Source of the DNA: Flavobacteriaceae bacterium
GTDB lineage: Bacteria > Bacteroidota > Bacteroidia > Flavobacteriales > Flavobacteriaceae
DNA: 43,574 nucleotides
Reading direction: 5' to 3'
NCBI GenBank assembly: GCA_013001965.1
Contig: JABDLA010000096.1
Coordinates: 1-43,574 of the forward strand
A program made the translations under genes and the position numbers. Of this stretch, positions 16,988 to 24,563 are shown in pieces. The notes beneath the pieces were generated by a model, which saw only the letters and a program-made list of their open reading frames with translations, made no database searches and had not been told where the DNA came from. Each line of letters opens with the position of its first letter. The first letter of the stretch is position 1.

Positions 16988-18412
16988 ATGACTTCATCTG
17001 AGTTTTATAGCATATTAAAATCGGGGTTTCCTTTTGATGCAACAGTTCAACAGGACATTGTTCTCCAGCAATTATCTCAATTTATTTTTGAGTCGTCTTC
17101 CCAGTCGGTCTATCTTCTTAAGGGCTACGCCGGAACGGGTAAAACCACAATTATTGGAACCCTCGTAACCCATCTTTGGAAAGCTAAAAAGAGCGCTGTC
17201 CTTATGGCACCAACCGGTCGAGCCGCCAAGGTGATTTCGAATTACTCGAGTAAAGAGGCTTTTACGATCCATAAAAAAATTTACTTTCCGAAAAAGGAAA
17301 AAAGCGGCGCGGTTAAGTTTGTCCTTCAACCCAATAAGCATAAAAAAACAGTGTTCATTGTTGATGAAGCGTCAATGATCCCTGATGTTCCGGGAGATTC
17401 AAAATTATTTGAGAATGGGTCCTTATTGGATGATCTCATGCAATATGTGTACTCTGGATTTCAGTGTAAATTAATGTTGATAGGTGATACAGCTCAGTTG
17501 CCTCCTGTTAAACTCGATTTGAGCCCGGCACTGGATCCTGATAAATTGGAGATCAATTATAATAAGGAGGTGACTAAAATGGAGCTGACAGAAGTGGTGC
17601 GGCAACATAAAGATTCCGGGATTTTGGTGAATGCAACCAATTTGCGAGAATCTCTTGCACAATCATTCTACGAAAGCTTTAATTTCCAATTGGATGGGTA
17701 CACTGATATTGTACGATTGATTGATGGGCATGATGTCATGGATGCCATCAATGGCGCATATAGCAATCTTGGATATGAGGAAACCGCTATAATTGTTCGT
17801 TCTAATAAACGTGCCAATCTTTATAACCAACAAATTCGATCCCGAATCTTATTTAATGATCATGAGCTCACAGCGGGCGATTATCTTATGGTGGTGAAGA
17901 ATAATTACTTCTGGATCAAGCCAACTTCCGAAGCAGGTTTTATCGCAAACGGCGATATCGTAGAAGTACTCGAAGTTTTTGGAATTAAAGAACTCTACGG
18001 ATTCCGCTTTGCTGAAGTAAAAGTTCGTATGGTCGACTATCCAAAAATGCGGCCTTTTGAAACCGTATTACTTCTGGATACCATAACCGCCGAAACACCA
18101 TCATTACCCTACGAAGATTCTAACAAATTGTATCAGGAAGTCATGAAAGATTATGCCGATGAAACTTCGAATTACAGAAAATTTCTAAAGGTGAAAAACA
18201 ACCAATTCTTTAATGCACTTCAGGTTAAATTCAGCTATGCCATGACCTGTCATAAATCGCAGGGCGGACAATGGCATACCGTTTTTGTTGAGCAACCGTA
18301 TTTGCCAAATGGCATTGACAGAGATTATTTGAGATGGCTGTATACAGCAGTCACCCGAGCCAAGGAAAAATTGTATCTTATTGGTTTCAAAGATGACTTT
18401 TTTTCTGAATGA
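16988..18412 (+). CDS. RecD-like ATP-dependent DNA helicase (superfamily 1)
   Basis: 474 residues. SF1B helicase motifs are in order: Walker A GYAGTGKTT (46-54), motif Ia LMAPTGRAAKVI, Walker B VFIVDEASM, motif III GDTAQLPPV, motif IV VRQH, then the C-terminal UvrD_C_2-type module with AMTCHKSQGGQW and motif VI YTAVTRAKEKLYLIG. It lacks the N-terminal extension of RecD2 and the RecBC context, so it belongs to the short stand-alone RecD/Pif1-like class common in Bacteroidota. It would unwind DNA 5'-3' in repair or recombination. The stop overlaps the ATG of the next gene. Confidence 0.88.
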   Translation: MTSSEFYSILKSGFPFDATVQQDIVLQQLSQFIFESSSQSVYLLKGYAGTGKTTIIGTLVTHLWKAKKSAVLMAPTGRAAKVISNYSSKEAFTIHKKIYFPKKEKSGAVKFVLQPNKHKKTVFIVDEASMIPDVPGDSKLFENGSLLDDLMQYVYSGFQCKLMLIGDTAQLPPVKLDLSPALDPDKLEINYNKEVTKMELTEVVRQHKDSGILVNATNLRESLAQSFYESFNFQLDGYTDIVRLIDGHDVMDAINGAYSNLGYEETAIIVRSNKRANLYNQQIRSRILFNDHELTAGDYLMVVKNNYFWIKPTSEAGFIANGDIVEVLEVFGIKELYGFRFAEVKVRMVDYPKMRPFETVLLLDTITAETPSLPYEDSNKLYQEVMKDYADETSNYRKFLKVKNNQFFNALQVKFSYAMTCHKSQGGQWHTVFVEQPYLPNGIDRDYLRWLYTAVTRAKEKLYLIGFKDDFFSE

Positions 18413-18975
18413 CCACTGAAACGATAATAAGTATTTGTTTAGGCATTGGGCTCGCCGCCTCGGTTGGGTTTCGTGTATTCTTACCGCTGTTTGCACTGAG
18501 TTTGGCTTCTTATTTTGGAATTTGGGAACTCAATGAAAGCTGGCAATGGATTGGAAGTATTGGTGCAGTGATCACCTTTGGAGTTGCCACAGTCGTTGAA
18601 GTGTTTGCTTACTTCATTCCATACCTCGATAATCTACTGGATTCAATAGCAGTTCCACTGGCGGCGATCGCTGGCACTGCAGTCATGGTCTCAACAGTCG
18701 CCGATCTGAGCCCTGAAATTACCTGGGCATTAGCCATCATCGCTGGAGGTGGAACAGCGGCTGCAATTTCGGGAGCTTCCGGAGCCACAAGGTTGACATC
18801 TACCGCAACAACGGCAGGGATTGCCAATCCGGTAGTGTCCACTGTTGAAACAGGAACATCGGTCGTCTTATCCATATTCTCTATATTTCTTCCAATTGTC
18901 GCGTTCATATTGGTTCTGGTGATCGCATTTATCATCTTTCGCCTGTATAAAAAGATTAAATCAAGGCCGACATAA
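18409..18975 (+). CDS. DUF4126 integral membrane protein
   Basis: 188 residues with four to five hydrophobic segments (near 5-33, 46-70, 80-100, 103-120 and 155-180) and Gly/Ala-rich loops such as GASGATRLTSTATTAGIANP, which is the recognisable signature of DUF4126. The function is unknown; an inner-membrane location is predicted. The start overlaps the helicase stop by 4 bases (ATGA). kdsB starts 44 bp further on with its own promoter. Confidence 0.85.
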   Translation: MTTETIISICLGIGLAASVGFRVFLPLFALSLASYFGIWELNESWQWIGSIGAVITFGVATVVEVFAYFIPYLDNLLDSIAVPLAAIAGTAVMVSTVADLSPEITWALAIIAGGGTAAAISGASGATRLTSTATTAGIANPVVSTVETGTSVVLSIFSIFLPIVAFILVLVIAFIIFRLYKKIKSRPT

Positions 18976-18991
18976 ATTCGGTTAAAAACTG

Positions 18992-18999
18992 TATTTTTG
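18992..18999 (+). promoter_or_regulatory. Candidate -7 box of the kdsB-kdnB operon
   Basis: TATTTTTG is identical to the rnpB -7 box and lies 21 bp before the kdsB ATG. Because the box sits in the 44-bp gap after DUF4126, the envelope operon can be expressed separately from the helicase. Confidence 0.5.
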
Positions 19000-19019
19000 A
19001 AGCAGAAAGATTTAGTTGA

Positions 19020-19748
19020 ATGAAAATAATTTCGATGATTCCCGCACGTTACAGTGCGTCTCGTTTTCCAGGAAAATTAATGCAGGATCTTGAAGGCAAA
19101 ACCGTCATTAGGCGAACTTATGAAGCGACTAAGGCTACAGCATTGTTCGATGAGGTTTATGTTGTGACCGACAGCGATATTATTTTCCAGGAAATTACCG
19201 CTCATGGAGGAAAAGCCATCATGAGTAAAAAGGAACATGAGTCTGGCAGCGATCGCATTGCCGAAGCCGTTGCCAATATGGATGTGGATATTGTAGTGAA
19301 TGTACAAGGTGATGAACCTTTTACTGAACGAACAAGTCTTGAGAAATTATTAGCGGTCTTTAAAGATGATGCTGAGGAGGAAATAGACCTTGCTTCCTTA
19401 ATGGTTGAAATTTCAGATCAGGCCGAGATCAATAACCCGAATACGGTCAAGGTTATTGTTAATGAATCTAACCTGGCATTGTATTTTTCCAGAAGCCCGA
19501 TTCCATTTCCAAGGAATGAAAACGCATCAACCCGATATTTTAAGCATAAAGGAGTTTACGCCTTTCGGAAGCAGGCACTGATGGATTTTTCTCGATTACC
19601 GATGCGAAGTTTAGAGGCTACGGAGAAGATTGAATGTCTTCGCTATCTGGAATACGGCCGTAAAATAAAAATGGTAGAAACCCATGTGGAAGGCGTTGAA
19701 ATCGATACGCCTGAAGACCTGGAACGCGCAAAAAAATTATGGAAATAG
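19020..19748 (+). CDS. kdsB: 3-deoxy-manno-octulosonate (or Kdo8N) cytidylyltransferase
   Basis: 242 residues, the typical KdsB length. It activates Kdo with CTP to CMP-Kdo for lipid A inner-core synthesis in the cytoplasm. The CTP-binding signature [12 protein letters not shown] is at 8-19; VQGDEPF carries the metal-binding aspartate, and [10 protein letters not shown] and [10 protein letters not shown] follow. The next gene starts 10 bases before its stop. The KdnB-like oxidase three genes downstream suggests that the true substrate may be the 8-amino sugar Kdo8N, as for the Shewanella KdsB; sequence alone cannot decide. Confidence 0.94.
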   Translation: MKIISMIPARYSASRFPGKLMQDLEGKTVIRRTYEATKATALFDEVYVVTDSDIIFQEITAHGGKAIMSKKEHESGSDRIAEAVANMDVDIVVNVQGDEPFTERTSLEKLLAVFKDDAEEEIDLASLMVEISDQAEINNPNTVKVIVNESNLALYFSRSPIPFPRNENASTRYFKHKGVYAFRKQALMDFSRLPMRSLEATEKIECLRYLEYGRKIKMVETHVEGVEIDTPEDLERAKKLWK

Positions 19749-20458
19749 ATTTTGATAACATAAAGGTTGTAGGGTTCGATGCCGATGATACATTATGGGT
19801 CAATGAGACCTATTTCAGAAATGCCGAACTTGAATTTGCCAAGTTGTTAAGTCCCTATGAAACCGCCAATAAAATAGATCAGGAACTATTCAAGAAAGAA
19901 ATGGATAACCTTGATCTCTATGGCTTCGGAGTAAAATCCTTCATTTTATCGATGGTCGAATCGGCGCTTGAGATTTCGAATGGTTCTGTACCACAGGAAA
20001 CCATTCAGAGTATTCTAAATATAGGCAAGGACATGATCAACCAGCCGGTCGTCCTTTTAGAAGGCGTGGAAGAAGTGCTGCATACCTTATCACAAAGCTA
20101 TAGGCTGATTCTGGCCACCAAGGGTGACCTTTTGGATCAGGAACGCAAACTTGAGAAATCGGGATTGACAGATTATTTCCATCATATTGAAGTATTAAGC
20201 GACAAGAAAGAAGAAAATTATTCAAAGCTGTTGAATCACCTGGATATAAATCCGTCTGAATTCCTGATGATCGGCAATTCTTTGAAATCAGATATTTTAC
20301 CTTTGGTCAATATTAAGGCGAATGCCATACATGTCCCATTTCACACGACCTGGGCCCATGAGCAGGTTTCGGAGAAAGAAACCAATGGAAAACATTATAA
20401 GACAGTTAATAATCTAAGTGAAATTTTAAATTTTTTAAACTCAATTGAGAATCATTGA
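19739..20458 (+). CDS. HAD-superfamily hydrolase (phosphatase)
   Basis: 239 residues. HAD motif I is GFDADDTLW (nucleophile D15, acid D17), motif II ATKG, and motif [10 protein letters not shown]. An alpha-helical C1 cap lies between motif I and motif II, as in phosphoglycolate-phosphatase-like enzymes, so it is not a cap-less KdsC. The substrate is unknown; being embedded between kdsB and kdnB it may act on a sugar phosphate of the same pathway, which is inference. It overlaps kdsB by 10 bases and the following gene by 14. Confidence 0.85.
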   Translation: MEIDFDNIKVVGFDADDTLWVNETYFRNAELEFAKLLSPYETANKIDQELFKKEMDNLDLYGFGVKSFILSMVESALEISNGSVPQETIQSILNIGKDMINQPVVLLEGVEEVLHTLSQSYRLILATKGDLLDQERKLEKSGLTDYFHHIEVLSDKKEENYSKLLNHLDINPSEFLMIGNSLKSDILPLVNIKANAIHVPFHTTWAHEQVSEKETNGKHYKTVNNLSEILNFLNSIENH

Positions 20459-21062
20459 TATTGAAAACTGGGAGAGGAAGCAACATTTTGAACATTTTAA
20501 TGCGTTCGAAGATCCATATTGGGCGGTAGTAATTCCGTTCGACCTGACAAAGGCCTATGAAAAATCAAAGCAGGAGGAACGTAGTTTTTTTTCAATCTAT
20601 CTTCATGCCTGTATGAAAGCCATAAATGAAGTTGAGAATTTTAAATATCGAATTATTGATGATAAAATTGTAATTTATGATGTAATTCATGCTTCGGCAA
20701 CCATATTAAGGGCAAATAATACATTTGCATGCTCTTATATTGAATATGATAATGAGCTCGAAGTTTTTGAAAGAAACCTGATGAAAGAAAAACAAAGAAT
20801 AGAAAATAGTAATGCGCTTTTTCCACCTAATGAAGGCATTGATTGCATTTACTGTTCGGCCATGCCCTGGTTTAATTTTACAGGGCACAAAGAACCCTTT
20901 TCAGGCGCGAAAATGTCGGTGCCAATGCTTGCGTTTAGTGCATTGGAACAAGTGGGAGGGAAGCGCATGATGAATGTATCCATTAGTGTAAATCATGCCT
21001 TGGTTGATGGATATCATATGGGTTTGTTTTCAAATAAATTCCAAAATTATTTAAACACCTAA
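20445..21062 (+). CDS. Chloramphenicol-acetyltransferase-like acyltransferase
   Basis: 205 residues. The CAT fold is recognisable from ENWERKQHFEHFNAFEDPYWAV at the N-terminus and the catalytic motif VNHALVDGYHMG (HxxxDG) near the C-terminus. The start is TTG at 20445, and I keep it because the family conserves the residues immediately after it ([12 protein letters not shown]). The start lies inside the HAD gene, so translation is coupled. Members in biosynthetic operons usually acylate small molecules or sugars and do not confer resistance. Here it is probably part of the Kdo/envelope pathway; the acceptor is unknown. Confidence 0.8.
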   Translation: MRIIDIENWERKQHFEHFNAFEDPYWAVVIPFDLTKAYEKSKQEERSFFSIYLHACMKAINEVENFKYRIIDDKIVIYDVIHASATILRANNTFACSYIEYDNELEVFERNLMKEKQRIENSNALFPPNEGIDCIYCSAMPWFNFTGHKEPFSGAKMSVPMLAFSALEQVGGKRMMNVSISVNHALVDGYHMGLFSNKFQNYLNT

Positions 21063-21110
21063 TTTTAAAATCATAGTAGTTCAGTGTTAGTAAAAGAAGA
21101 AAAGAAATTA

Positions 21111-22193
21111 ATGACATATAAGAATTTTCCAATGGTGCCTCGTGTTGTATTCGGAAGAGGTAGTTTTAATCAATTGGATGAAATCCTTTCCCCGAAACGA
21201 CGAAACCCCCAGGCATCATTTATTTTTTTAGTGGATGATGTGTTTAAAGGAAAAGCCTGGCTGACATCCAGAATACCCTTGTCCTATGGCGACGAAATCC
21301 TCTATATATCGGCGAAAGAAGAGCCCAAAACCTCTCAGGTTGATGAAATAGTTGAACAAATTATTTTGTCTTCCAAAGAACGGCCATCAGGAATAATCGG
21401 CGTAGGTGGAGGTACAATACTGGATCTCGCCAAAGCTGTATCGATACTTCTCACCAATGAAGGAAGTGCCAGTGAGTATCAGGGTTGGGATTTGGTAAAA
21501 AATCCAGCCATATACCATGTTGGAATTCCAACGATATCAGGAACGGGAGCCGAAGTATCCAGAACCACAGTACTCACCGGACCCGATCGGAAATTAGGCA
21601 TCAATAGTGACTATACACCATTTGATCAGGTGATCCTTGATCCTGAATTGACCAAAGATGTCCCCCGACAACAATGGTTCTATACAGGAATGGATTGCTA
21701 TATACACTGTGTTGAATCTTTGAATGGTACTTATTTAAATGCTTTTAGCCAAAGTTATGGCGAAAAGGCCTTCGAACTTTGTAAGGAAATCTTTGTTTAC
21801 GATAAGCTTTCCGAGAAAGAAACACAAGATAAACTCATGATGGCATCCTGGCATGGTGGAATGAGCATTGCCTATTCACAGGTTGGCGTGGCCCATGCCA
21901 TGAGTTACGGTTTGTCCTATTTGTTAGGAACGAAGCACGGTATTGGCAATTGCATTGTTTTTGATCATTTGGAGGAATTTTATCCAAACGGTGTCGCCTT
22001 GTTTAAAGACATGAAAAAGAAGCACAGCATTGAACTTCCTCAAGGTATTTGTGAAAATTTGAATGACGATGAATTTGATATTATGATCAATGTGGCCTTG
22101 AGTTTAGTACCGCTTTGGGAAAATGCGATAGGCAAGGACTGGAAAAAAACCATTACTCCTGAAAAATTAAGAAGCCTTTACGAAAAAATGTAA
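21111..22193 (+). CDS. kdnB: KdnB-like 3-deoxy-manno-octulosonate 8-oxidase (iron-type alcohol dehydrogenase fold)
   Basis: 360 residues from the ATG at 21111; the track start at 21084 is a GTG with an A-rich leader that other KdnB proteins lack. The family is type III (iron-containing) alcohol dehydrogenase, with a dinucleotide-binding GVGGGTILDLAKAV near 98-110. Residues VPRVVFGRGSF, FLVDDVF, YQGWDL, GIPTISGTGAE and QWFYTGMDCYIHCVESL match my memory of Shewanella KdnB closely. KdnB oxidises C8 of Kdo to an aldehyde, which KdnA then aminates to Kdo8N. No KdnA-type aminotransferase is in this window. It starts 48 bp after the CAT-like gene, and the acyltransferase follows 2 bp later. Confidence 0.8.
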   Translation: MTYKNFPMVPRVVFGRGSFNQLDEILSPKRRNPQASFIFLVDDVFKGKAWLTSRIPLSYGDEILYISAKEEPKTSQVDEIVEQIILSSKERPSGIIGVGGGTILDLAKAVSILLTNEGSASEYQGWDLVKNPAIYHVGIPTISGTGAEVSRTTVLTGPDRKLGINSDYTPFDQVILDPELTKDVPRQQWFYTGMDCYIHCVESLNGTYLNAFSQSYGEKAFELCKEIFVYDKLSEKETQDKLMMASWHGGMSIAYSQVGVAHAMSYGLSYLLGTKHGIGNCIVFDHLEEFYPNGVALFKDMKKKHSIELPQGICENLNDDEFDIMINVALSLVPLWENAIGKDWKKTITPEKLRSLYEKM

Positions 22194-22195
22194 TA

Positions 22196-22738
22196 ATGCG
22201 CTGGCTTTCCAAATTCATTTATTATAAAATTCTAGGCTGGAAGGTTACCGGGTTCACCGATTTCGAATCCGTTAAAAAGGCTGTTATTATTGCAGTTCCG
22301 CATACGAGCTGGCATGATTTCTACATAGGCATTTTATTACGCTCGGTGATTGGCATCAAATCAAATTTCGTTGGAAAGAAGTCCTTGTTTAAATTTCCCT
22401 ATGGCTGGATTTTCCGAGCGCTTGGTGGTGCACCCGTGGAACGCAAATCGAATGAAAATCAAGTGCAGGCCATTGCACGATTGTTTGCAGAAAAGGACGA
22501 ATTCAGAATGGGCATGGCGCCAGAAGGAACCCGCAAGAAAGTGGAGGAGTGGCGTACCGGCTTTTATTATATCGCTAAGGAAGCCAAGGTCCCAATTGTA
22601 ATGTTCACACTCGATTTTGAGCATAAGGAAAACCGATTTTCAGAACCCTTTTATCCTACTGACGATAAAGCGGCCGATTTTAAATTCATGAAGGATTTCT
22701 TTAAAGGCGTGAAAGGTAAAGTACCCGAATATTCATGA
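22196..22738 (+). CDS. PlsC-like 1-acyl-glycerol-3-phosphate acyltransferase family protein
   Basis: 180 residues, a short member of the lysophospholipid acyltransferase family. The catalytic HX4D motif is HTSWHD (H36, D41), the acceptor-binding motif is APEGTR (108-113), and VPIVMF supplies the last conserved block. It lacks a strong N-terminal membrane helix, so it is likely a peripheral inner-membrane enzyme. Being the last gene of the kdsB-kdnB operon, it may acylate a lipid or an envelope sugar lipid. The convergent next gene ends just one base after its stop. Confidence 0.8.
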   Translation: MRWLSKFIYYKILGWKVTGFTDFESVKKAVIIAVPHTSWHDFYIGILLRSVIGIKSNFVGKKSLFKFPYGWIFRALGGAPVERKSNENQVQAIARLFAEKDEFRMGMAPEGTRKKVEEWRTGFYYIAKEAKVPIVMFTLDFEHKENRFSEPFYPTDDKAADFKFMKDFFKGVKGKVPEYS

Positions 22739-22739
22739 G

Positions 22740-23345
22740 TTATTCATGAGACCAGGAATTTTCATCACTTTTATCGCTGGGCGACAGACCTAAGACTTCA
22801 CCATTGGTAGTTACACCCAATCCCAGCACGGTTCTATTGGCATAATTAAAATAGGACACCACTTGATTTACCTCCAGAATCTCGCCATCATCGATATGCA
22901 ATGCTTTTAATTTAGTGATATCATCCTCCGTCATTGATCCTATGGCTAAGGTCAGTTTCTTAGCATAATTGACCAGGGCGACTTCCTTTTCGCTTAATAG
23001 TTCCTTTAAACTGTCATTCAGAAGATGTTTTTTCAACTCATATGCTTTTTCATCATCATTTAAAAAACGGCGCAGCCCGGCAAAATGATGGTCAAAGCAG
23101 TAGTCACATTTATTTAACAGACTTGTATAGGTGCCTAATAATTCCAAAAACCAATTTGGAAATGTATTATTTGAATGATGCAAGGTGTTTTTATACAAAC
23201 TCATATGACCTACAAGCGTATGTGGTCTTAAACTATGAATGCCAAGAACGTTATCAATTTGATCATTCGGGCCTTTAATCTTGTCATAAATAGATTTAAG
23301 TTTGCCAGTAGCTTCATTTAAGGGAATAACTTTTATCCAACTCAT
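22740..23345 (-). CDS. AhpD/carboxymuconolactone-decarboxylase-like protein
   Basis: 201 residues. The signature is the redox pair in LLNKCDYCFDHHFAGL (CxxC followed by H), as in alkylhydroperoxidase AhpD and the uncharacterised-peroxidase-related branch. The rest is helical, ending with FNYANRTVLGLGV. It likely acts as a cytoplasmic thiol peroxidase or related redox enzyme. Its start overlaps the DUF3052 stop by 4 bases, so the two form an operon. The PlsC-like gene ends one base away on the other strand. Confidence 0.82.
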   Translation of the reverse strand: MSWIKVIPLNEATGKLKSIYDKIKGPNDQIDNVLGIHSLRPHTLVGHMSLYKNTLHHSNNTFPNWFLELLGTYTSLLNKCDYCFDHHFAGLRRFLNDDEKAYELKKHLLNDSLKELLSEKEVALVNYAKKLTLAIGSMTEDDITKLKALHIDDGEILEVNQVVSYFNYANRTVLGLGVTTNGEVLGLSPSDKSDENSWSHE

Positions 23346-23758
23346 GATGTTCTGTCTTTTGATCGATAAACAAATTTTAAACCGCTCCAGTCCTCATCAA
23401 TGGCCGCAACCTTAACATCAACCAAACCGTTGTCAAGAAAATAATTGCGTATCATGTCTCTTTTTATGGTGGTTTTGATAGCAGAGCCTCCTTTTGGCCA
23501 GCTTACCCAGAGCATACCGTTTTTAACCAGAGCAGATTTATAATGCCTGACCACATTTTCAAGATCCTGCTCGTCAGTACAAAAAACATGGATAAAATCG
23601 GCCGATTCATTTTTCTCAATGGATGCCTGCTGAAGTTCGATCTCCAATGTGTTGAACCATTTCATATAATTTGATGGTGCATTATAGAGTACATAGCGAA
23701 AATCGGGTTTGAGCCCAAGTTTCCGCGCTAAGGGTGTTCCCGAATATCCGGATGTCAT
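23342..23758 (-). CDS. DUF3052 family protein
   Basis: 138 residues, matching DUF3052: N-terminal GYSGTPLARKLGLKP, central GMLWVSWPKGGS, and C-terminal GLVDVKVAAIDEDWSGLKFVYR. No enzyme activity is known to me. It reads as a single compact alpha/beta domain with no signal peptide, so it is probably cytoplasmic. The stop overlaps the AhpD-like gene start (ATGA), which indicates translational coupling. Confidence 0.85.
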   Translation of the reverse strand: MTSGYSGTPLARKLGLKPDFRYVLYNAPSNYMKWFNTLEIELQQASIEKNESADFIHVFCTDEQDLENVVRHYKSALVKNGMLWVSWPKGGSAIKTTIKRDMIRNYFLDNGLVDVKVAAIDEDWSGLKFVYRSKDRTS

Positions 23759-23820
23759 AATATATAAATGGCTTTAAAACTGACCTAAATTAATCATAAA
23801 ATTAAGATGGTATATTATTT

Positions 23821-23835
23821 TGGCACGGGATTTGC
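23821..23835 (+). promoter_or_regulatory. Perfect sigma-54 (RpoN) promoter
   Basis: TGGCACGGGATTTGC matches the sigma-54 consensus TGGCACGNNNNTTGC at every specified base, with the required 10 bases between the -24 GG and the -12 GC. Transcription should begin near 23846 on the plus strand, in a stretch with no annotated gene. No enhancer-binding site was recognised upstream. Confidence 0.75.
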
Positions 23836-23867
23836 AATTTTTTTTGTGGGTTTAATTAATACAGTAA

Positions 23868-23960
23868 ATGAAACATAAATTAAACATGATTCATGTCACT
23901 AAAAAGAAACATTTACAATTATTAAATAACCATATAAATAACCGCTTCATTCCCCAATGA
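23868..23960 (+). CDS. Possible 30-residue basic peptide in the sigma-54 transcript
   Basis: ATG at 23868, TGA at 23958-23960. The peptide is rich in Lys, His and Asn and has no signal or membrane segment. It starts about 22 nt after the predicted transcript start, but its stop codon lies inside the terminator stem, which is unusual for a genuine gene. No ribosome-binding site is clear. It may be a chance ORF in a small RNA. Confidence 0.25.
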   Translation: MKHKLNMIHVTKKKHLQLLNNHINNRFIPQ

Positions 23961-23970
23961 GGCGGTTTTC
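23940..23970 (+). terminator. Terminator hairpin of the sigma-54 transcript
   Basis: AACCGCTTCATT (23940-23951) pairs with AATGAGGCGGTT (23956-23967) over 12 bp with one G-U pair and a CCCC loop, followed by TTTTC. It ends 7 bp before the stop of the minus-strand gene, so it may also end that transcript, although the minus side lacks a T run. Confidence 0.7.
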
Positions 23971-23973
23971 TAT

Positions 23974-24474
23974 TTAGAAGCGCTCTTTTTTGGTCGTTTT
24001 TTTCTTCTCTTTAGAATCTTCAGAACTCAACCCCGGAAATATTAATGTCGAACTGGAAAACGAGGTCCCAAAGGTGATATTTGAAGCGTATACCTGACTT
24101 ATGGCGTCGATCAGCTGTTCTTCACTCAACTCTTTAAGCGGATGAATGTATACCGTCCAGAGAATATCATTAGAAATGGCATATTTAACATCAAGAGCCG
24201 TATGAAAATTTGCGGTCAGACAGGCATTTTTGAGTTCTTCACTCAGCTGGAAGGTCTCCATTATTGGAGAAATAATGCGCATTCTGTTATTGCCCAAGTC
24301 TGTAAAGCACATCAGGCTAATATCCTTGACGTAAAATTGCCATCGTCCCGGCTCACCTTCAATTGAATCACTGACCTTTTCAAAAATCTCAGCCAATTTT
24401 TCATTAGACATGTTTTGTGATGGGGCAATGCTAAAGCTCAGGCACAACACTAATAAAAGCACAGTTGTTTTCAT
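23974..24474 (-). CDS. Exported protein of unknown function
   Basis: 166 residues with a signal peptide (MKTTVLLLVLCLSFSIAPSQ). The mature part contains NRMRIISPIMETFQLSEELKNACLTANFHTALDVKYAI followed by LWTVYIHPL, a pattern recalling the YbjN/secretion-chaperone-like alpha/beta fold, but this is only a resemblance. The C-terminus is a lysine-rich tail (KEKKKTTKKERF). It stands alone between the sigma-54 transcript and the TPR gene. A shared hairpin lies just past its stop. Confidence 0.65.
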   Translation of the reverse strand: MKTTVLLLVLCLSFSIAPSQNMSNEKLAEIFEKVSDSIEGEPGRWQFYVKDISLMCFTDLGNNRMRIISPIMETFQLSEELKNACLTANFHTALDVKYAISNDILWTVYIHPLKELSEEQLIDAISQVYASNITFGTSFSSSTLIFPGLSSEDSKEKKKTTKKERF

Positions 24475-24563
24475 GACAATAAACGCGTTTAGGCTTTAGA
24501 CGTATTTACATTAGATAGCCTACAGAATTTGACCGGATTTAATTTTTTAAACCAAGAATAGTC

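Larger units (their letters stand above)
23846..23970 (+). ncRNA. Predicted sigma-54-dependent small transcript of about 125 nt
   Basis: The interval is bounded by the sigma-54 promoter and the hairpin terminator at 23940-23967. It contains a second small hairpin ACATG-ATT-CATGT (23884-23896) and a 30-codon ORF. The flanking genes are on the opposite strand, so this would be an independent transcript. Whether it acts as a small RNA or as an mRNA is open. Confidence 0.5.

Noticed and set aside
19739-20458. HAD protein as the Kdo-8-phosphate phosphatase KdsC
   Set aside because: KdsC is a shorter cap-less HAD; this one has a cap insertion of the phosphoglycolate-phosphatase type.
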